Shown here in pieces: positions 7,547 through 11,642 of a DNA stretch of 11,642 nucleotides; the stretch's first letter is position 1, and every line of letters starts with the position of its first letter. The stretch comes from an uncultured Eubacterium sp. (GTDB lineage: Bacteria > Bacillota > Clostridia > Lachnospirales > Lachnospiraceae): contig CAJTVR010000118.1 of the NCBI GenBank assembly GCA_910580075.1, positions 1 to 11,642 of the forward strand, given 5' to 3'. The notes under the pieces are model-generated. The model saw only the letters and a program-made list of their open reading frames with translations, did no database searches and had not been told where the DNA came from. The translations under genes were made by a program, and so were the position numbers.

Positions 7547-7551
7547 TTAAT
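7499..7551 (-). repeat. Right arm of the ~53-base inverted repeat
   Basis: Read on the minus strand this copy matches bases 1-53 at 49 of 53 positions. It starts within the last codons of the AraC-type gene and runs about 48 bases into the region downstream of its stop. It contains CTCCGGAG (7525-7532), a perfect eight-base palindrome that is CTCCAGAG in the left arm, so the differences do not preserve that pairing. Confidence 0.75.
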
Positions 7552-8487
7552 TTTCTGCTTTGTACCCAGGATTTGGGGCATTCTGTCTGCCGCTGCAGAA
7601 AACCTGGAAGCCCCAAAAGGAGCCTGCTGGATTTACTGAGCCGCTGCCATGCCTCACCTTTGATGGCGTAGCAGAAAAATGTCTGGCAAACATCCGCCGG
7701 AATAATTTGTAGTTAGTAAACCCGTGCCTTTCTAATATAACTGAGATTTTATCATCTGTTGAAAGCAGGTCCCGGTAGATATAGGACAGCTTCAGTTCAT
7801 TGTGATATTCTAAAAACGTGACTCCCATACTTTTTTGAAAAAACGGCAGAAGTAACGGGGCTGCAGGGCAGCTACTCCGGCGATTTCCTCTATCGAAATC
7901 GGCTGATTGTAATGTCTGGACGTATAATCCAGGACAGGCTCTAATCGTTTCAGGGCTTTATTTTTTCTGGTCACATCCGCATGCAGCACCTGGACACTGA
8001 AATTATGGTAAATCTGGAAGATGATTTCAAAAAGCAGGCTGTTGAAGCGGAGTATTCCCCCGTCTGGTTTTAAATCATTAATCAGCTGCATTTTTTCCAG
8101 TGTCTGTTTCAGCAGATCCAGTTTGGAACGCACTATGGGATCTGTTTCGGGGCCGCTGACCGTAAAAAGCAGCTGGCGCACATTCGGAATATAATTCTCC
8201 AGAAAATTTACAGGAATCTGAAAAATAATCGCCTTGTTAGGTGCCGTGCATTTGGCTGCATGGATAATATTTGGATTGACCAGAATGCACTGGCCCGATA
8301 GCAGATGATGTATCTGCTGTTCAATCGTAAAAATAAGCTCACCTTCCTGCATGTAAACAATTTCAACTGCATCATGCCAGTGGGGCGGTACATAGCTTCC
8401 TGGATCAATGGAAGTTCTAAAATGAACCTGAGTGTTCTCACGGACGGATATAATCTCGTAATTTGAATTATCGTTCTGTCTATACAT
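7547..8487 (-). pseudogene. AraC-family regulator, frameshifted
   Basis: The gene is read in two frames. The 5' part (8487 down to 7810, 225 codons) has an N-terminal cupin sugar-sensing domain (PPHWHDAVEIVYMQEGEL, then a PNIIHA segment) and the first DNA-binding helices (PISIEEIAGVAALQPRYFCRFFKK). The 3' part (7828 down to 7547) continues in another frame with MGVTFLEYHNELKLS and the second helix-turn-helix (ILERHGFTNYKLFRRMF...TPSKVR). Restoring one base near 7838 gives about 313 residues, within the family range. The tail of about 34 residues after TPSKVR looks unlike AraC proteins. GGAGG lies seven bases before the ATG at 8487. Divergent from the transporter and hydrolase genes, it probably activated them in response to a plant sugar. 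Without the second helix-turn-helix the product should not bind DNA normally. Confidence 0.85.
7831..7843 (-). other. Frameshift site in the AraC-type gene
   Basis: On the coding strand the site reads A6 preceded by C and T6-rich sequence (coding TTTTTTC AAAAAA GT; plus strand T6 at 7831-7836, then A6 at 7838-7843). Frame 1 ends in FFKKVWESRF-stop, while the family-like continuation starts MGVTFLEY. One extra A in the run would give FFKKSMGVTF. This is a net loss of one base in a run prone both to polymerase slippage and to sequencing error. Confidence 0.7.
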
Positions 8488-8780
8488 ATATGCACCTCCA
8501 GACAGATTTTTTTATCTTATATAAAATTCTTTCAGATTAATGGGGCTGCCGCATTGAGAAAATGCTTCAGGATATAGTTCTTTTAAATCGTTTATGCTTA
8601 ATGCAGCAGGATTCTTTGTTCTTCTCTCATCCTAACATAGATGAAAGCTGTCTTCAAGATTTCGGAAAATCTCAGCCTCTAAACAGGGAAATTATCGCAT
8701 GAACAGTGCAAATTCCAAAAGCAGATACAAAGCAGAATAAAAAAGAGAATATTGACCTGTTTATATGTAAATATAAGCAC

Positions 8781-8809
8781 TTATGAAAAAAGAAAACAAA
8801 TCGTATAAT
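8781..8809 (+). promoter_or_regulatory. Probable promoter of the transporter/GH43 operon
   Basis: Perfect TATAAT (8804-8809) lies 17 bases after TTATGA (8781-8786), a poor -35 match. A weak -35 is expected for a promoter that needs an AraC-type activator. The leader to the ATG at 8929 would be about 110 bases. Confidence 0.5.
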
Positions 8810-8821
8810 GCTCACATAAGA

Positions 8822-8841
8822 AATCCGATGCGCATGGGATT
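8822..8841. promoter_or_regulatory. 20-base palindrome at the transcription start, possible operator
   Basis: AATCC (8822-8826) pairs with GGATT (8837-8841), and the core ATGC-GCAT (8828-8835) is self-complementary, so nine of ten symmetric pairs match with a G/G mismatch at 8827/8836. The centre is a CpG. It begins about 12 bases downstream of the -10 box, where a repressor would block initiation or elongation. AraC proteins usually bind direct repeats, so another regulator (for example a LacI type) may be involved. An mRNA hairpin is the alternative reading. Confidence 0.45.
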
Positions 8842-8928
8842 CTAAGGAAAAAACGTGGATTGGAAATGAGAAATACTCGGTTCTCTTTTCAATTGCATAC
8901 TGATTTAAGAGGGAAAGTGAGGGTTAAT

Positions 8929-10319
8929 ATGAACCGAAAAGTAAAAACGATTTTGGAGAGATTTTCTTATGGATGCGGAGACTTCGGATGCAATATCATT
9001 TATACCGCAATGTCAACCTTTCTGCTTTTTTATTACACGGACTATGCAGGGGTCAATGCCCTGGCGGTCGGCACCATTATGATGTTTTCACGTGTCTTTG
9101 ACGGTATCAGCGATATTATTATGGGGATTATTGTAGACCGTACCAAGTCACGCTTTGGCAAGGCAAGACCCTGGCTGCTGCGCATGTGCGTTCCGTTTGC
9201 CCTGTCCGGAGTGCTGCTGTTTTCCGTTCCGGCCGGCTGGACTTCTGCGGCCAGACTGGTGTATGTATTTATCACCTATAACCTGACTTCCACAGTCATT
9301 TATACAGCGATAAATGTTCCATATTCATCTTTAAATGCTCTGATGACCCAGGACCCTTATGAACGTTCTGTTCTCAGCATCTTCCGCAATCTGCTGGCAA
9401 CAGCGGGTACGCTGACGATCAATATGGTAACGCTGCCGCTGGTGGAATTTTTTGGAGATAATGGCGCTGCATGGACAAAGACATTCTGCATTCTTGGTTT
9501 ACTGGCTATCGCCGCTTTTCTGATTAATTTCTTTGGGACCACGGAGCGGGTTAAGGCAGTCGGAGCGGAAAATGGCAAAGCACAGGATGTTCCGGTCAGG
9601 GAGGGCATTCTGGCACTGTTTAAAAATAAATACTGGATTATGATGACCTGTGTACTGGCGCTGTTTTTCCTGAATTATTCAGTAAATGGAGGCACCACCG
9701 TATTTTATGCAAAAGACATTCTGGGCGACCGGGATCTGGTATCCACTATTAATGGTATCTTTAACATTGTTCAGATTGCCGGTATGTTTTTCATTGCCAT
9801 GCTGGTCAAAAAGCTGGGAAAAAGAAATGTATTTGCTATGGGGCTGGTTTAAATACAATTGGCATGCTTCTTTTGAACTTTTTTGGAAATACGATGATTA
9901 TGATTGTGATCTCCAGCATTATCCGCGGGGTTGGAAATGCCTGCGGCGGAGCAACTATGTGGGCTATGGTTTCTGATACAATTGATTACGGCGAATGGAA
10001 AACAGGCTGCCGTACAGAGGGACTGGTCAACAGTGCGTGCAGTTTTGGATATAAAATCGGTAATGGCGCAGGTTCTGCGCTCCTGGGGCTGATTCTGGAT
10101 ATCGGAGGCTATAAAGGGGAGGCAGCAGTACAGACTGCTTCTGCTCTGACCTCGATCCGTATTTGTTTTGTTTGGATTCCGGCTGCTATTTATATAATCT
10201 GTCTGGTTATTATGATGTTCTGGCATCTGGACCAGGAATTTGACGGAATTATAGCTGACCTGAATGCCCGTGCAGGCAGATCCGATATAAACAGTCAGGA
10301 ACCAAAAACAATAGAATGA
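8929..10319 (+). pseudogene. GPH-family sugar:cation symporter, frameshifted
   Basis: This is a twelve-helix MFS-superfamily transporter of the glycoside-pentoside-hexuronide group (MelB/XynP type), split in two frames. Part 1 (8929-9852) covers the N-terminal half and beyond, with MelB-like cation-site acids in RVFDGISD (Asp58, Asp62) and the DRTKSRFGKARPW loop. Part 2 (9864-10319) carries the diagnostic YGEWKTGCRTEGLV motif and the last helices. With one base restored near 9849 the protein is about 463 residues, the normal family length. I chose ATG 8929 (GAGGG five bases upstream) over an in-frame TTG at 8860, since homologues begin close to MNRKVKT. It probably imported xylosides or arabinosides for the adjacent GH43 enzyme. 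As sequenced, part 1 lacks the final helices and is unlikely to transport. Confidence 0.85.
9847..9852 (+). other. Frameshift site in the GPH transporter
   Basis: The coding strand reads CTG GTT TAA, stopping after KRNVFAMGLV. The other frame reads TTA AAT ACA ATT GGC ATG (LNTIGM), which continues the family pattern. One additional T in the TTT run at 9848-9850 would join them as MGLVLNTIGMLLLN without missing residues. The sequence is not a classical slippery heptamer in the zero frame. Confidence 0.75.
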
Positions 10320-10343
10320 TTATAAATTGGAAGGAGAAAACAA

Positions 10344-11471
10344 ATGATTCACAATCCTATTATACCGGGTTTCAATCCAGACCCCTGTATCTGCCGCAAA
10401 GGCGGTGATTTCTATATAGCTGTATCCTCTTTTGAATGGTTTCCCGGCATCCCGATTTATCATTCCAGGGATATGAAAAACTGGGAGCTGTACTCCCATG
10501 CCCTGCAGGATGCACAAAACCCCGATCTGAAAAAACTGCCGTCCGCGAAAGGAATCTGGGCACCATGTCTTACATACTGCGGGGATGAAGATCTGTTTTA
10601 TGTAGTATATGGCGTGATGAATTCTATGAATGCACGTTATTTTGATGTGGACAATTATCTGATTACAGCTAAAGATTTAAAAGGGCCATGGAGCGAACCG
10701 GTCTATCTTCATTCCACAGGCTTTGACGCTTCTTTATTCCATGATGACGATGGCAGGAAATATGTAGTGGCCCTGGAGTGGGAAACACGGACAGAATATG
10801 AAAAACCGGGGCCTATTATTATTATGGAGTATGACCCGAAAGAGAAAAAAGTGCTGGGGATGCCAGAACGGTTCTGGCGCGGCGGTACTGACAGGGGCTG
10901 CATTGAGGCACCTCATCTGACAAAACACGGGGATTATTATTACATTATGTGCGCAGAAGGCGGAACGGGTTATTATCACAGTGTAACCATGGGGCGTTCC
11001 AAAAATATCTGGGGCCCTTATGAACCGGACCCATGCAATCCAATCCTGACCTCCTGTCCCGGGGAAGTCAATGAGCGCGGAGACTGGGATCATTTGAAGC
11101 CGCGTTATTATAATCCTGACAGCAGGCTTCAGAAATCCGGCCATGCCAGTTATGTAGAACTGCCAAATGGTGAAGTCTGGATGGTTCACCTGGCATCCCG
11201 GCCTTTTGTACCGGAGCTTCGCTGTACGCTGGGACGCGAGACGGCTATCCAGCGGATGAAATGGACCGAAGACGGGTGGCTTCGGATGGAAAATGGCGGA
11301 AATCTGGCAGAAGAATTTGTCCGTCCCAGCACATTGCCGGAAACTTTCATGCCGCAGCTGCCTGCCCGGGATGATTTTGATTCTGCGAAACTTCACATCG
11401 GTTATTATGCACCCCGTATTGACCCGGAAACCTTTGTGGATTTAACCTCCCGCCCTGCGGGGACCGTATGA
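10344..11471 (+). CDS. GH43 beta-xylosidase/arabinofuranosidase, C-terminally truncated
   Basis: The enzyme removes xylose or arabinose from xylo-oligosaccharides. There is no signal peptide, so it would act in the cytoplasm on imported substrate. The five-bladed propeller domain is complete: base Asp13 (FNPDP), pKa-modulating Asp128 (GFDASLFHD) and acid Glu188 (IEAPHL) match Asp14, Asp127 and Glu186 of Selenomonas SXA. Family members of this type have about 530-540 residues with a C-terminal beta-sandwich that closes the active site. Here the frame ends at residue 375, about 45 residues into that domain, at SRPAGTV. AAGGAG lies seven bases before the ATG, and the gene follows the transporter by 24 bases. 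Catalytic residues are intact but stability and activity are doubtful. Confidence 0.88.
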   Translation: MIHNPIIPGFNPDPCICRKGGDFYIAVSSFEWFPGIPIYHSRDMKNWELYSHALQDAQNPDLKKLPSAKGIWAPCLTYCGDEDLFYVVYGVMNSMNARYFDVDNYLITAKDLKGPWSEPVYLHSTGFDASLFHDDDGRKYVVALEWETRTEYEKPGPIIIMEYDPKEKKVLGMPERFWRGGTDRGCIEAPHLTKHGDYYYIMCAEGGTGYYHSVTMGRSKNIWGPYEPDPCNPILTSCPGEVNERGDWDHLKPRYYNPDSRLQKSGHASYVELPNGEVWMVHLASRPFVPELRCTLGRETAIQRMKWTEDGWLRMENGGNLAEEFVRPSTLPETFMPQLPARDDFDSAKLHIGYYAPRIDPETFVDLTSRPAGTV

Positions 11472-11642
11472 TGCACAGCCACACAGCTGATTTTGATTTT
11501 TTCGATTACCAGGCGGACGATCAGTCAGACATCGAATAAACGGCTGCTGCGCTATAGTGCAGACCGAGACAGGTTTTATTAAAATGTAGGTAACTGTTCA
11601 GGACACCCATTATCCAAAGATGAAATCTGGATTTCCTGAAAT
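11472..11642. other. Sequence after the truncated GH43 gene
   Basis: No complete gene is visible. Fragments in other frames faintly recall the lost GH43 domain: LRG at about 11456-11464, and DFDFFDYQADD soon after the stop. If real, several indels rather than one have struck the 3' end. Near 11590 GTAACTGTTCAG appears, sharing TAACTGTTC with the inverted-repeat arms. No terminator was recognised. Confidence 0.3.

Larger units (their letters stand above)
8488..8928. other. Divergent control region of the sugar locus
   Basis: This AT-rich, non-coding region separates the regulator from the transporter. Besides the promoter and palindrome listed separately, it holds TTATAT/ATATAA around GTAA (8761-8776), and CTTATG (8780-8785) mirrored by CATAAG (8815-8820), which flank the -10 box. 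I could not place a convincing minus-strand promoter for the regulator. Confidence 0.5.

Noticed and set aside
7248..7616. Minus-strand open frame of about 120 codons between murA and the regulator
   Set aside because: It overlaps the regulator's 3' end and the tandem repeats, has no ribosome binding site and encodes no recognisable domain.
8822..8841. Catabolite-responsive (cre) site
   Set aside because: The GCGC centre fits, but the flanking positions do not match the TGNAANCGNTNNCA-type consensus.
8860..8928. TTG start extending the GPH transporter by 23 residues
   Set aside because: The extension is unlike the family N-terminus, and ATG 8929 has its own GAGGG site.
9847..9853. Programmed ribosomal frameshift in the transporter
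   Set aside because: In the zero frame the site is G GTT TAA, not a slippery heptamer, and members of this family are not known to be made by frameshifting.

Overview
The window looks like chromosome of a gut-type Firmicute, most likely a Lachnospiraceae member close to Blautia. This is inferred from the moderate GC content, AGGAGG-type ribosome binding sites, consensus sigma-A promoters, and Lachnospiraceae-like MurA and transporter sequences; no database search was possible. It contains no rRNA, tRNA, CRISPR array or complete insertion sequence that I can recognise.

Left part (1-7551): four intact genes on the plus strand. The first is a secreted lipoprotein resembling the PrsA/SurA foldases, with an Ala/Glu/Asp/Thr-rich repetitive C-terminal tail (205-1443). 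A 597-base gap follows, holding an 89-base tandem duplication, a possible leader ORF and a strong terminator-like hairpin directly before the next gene. Then come two overlapping genes for a heterodimeric ABC exporter (2041-5567), whose nucleotide-site motifs are asymmetric exactly as in the BmrCD/LmrCD/TM287-288 type. The last is murA, first step of peptidoglycan precursor synthesis (5873-7168), with its own near-consensus promoter. This segment lies between two inverted copies of a roughly 53-base sequence (1-53 and 7499-7551, 49 of 53 bases identical).

Right part (7547-11642): the remains of a plant-glycan (xyloside/arabinoside) utilisation locus. It comprises an AraC-type regulator on the minus strand and, divergently, a GPH-family sugar:cation symporter followed 24 bases later by a GH43 beta-xylosidase/arabinofuranosidase. 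All three are damaged: the regulator and the transporter each carry a net one-base loss inside a short homopolymer run, and the GH43 gene stops after 375 codons, lacking most of its C-terminal beta-sandwich domain. If the sequence is accurate, the locus is decaying. If the read data have indel errors, it may be a working regulator-transporter-hydrolase cluster.

I did not find a convincing new biological system. The items most worth a second look are the inverted repeats around the four-gene block, the possible translation-linked attenuator ahead of the ABC exporter, the two families of intergenic tandem repeats, and the coordinated damage of the sugar locus.
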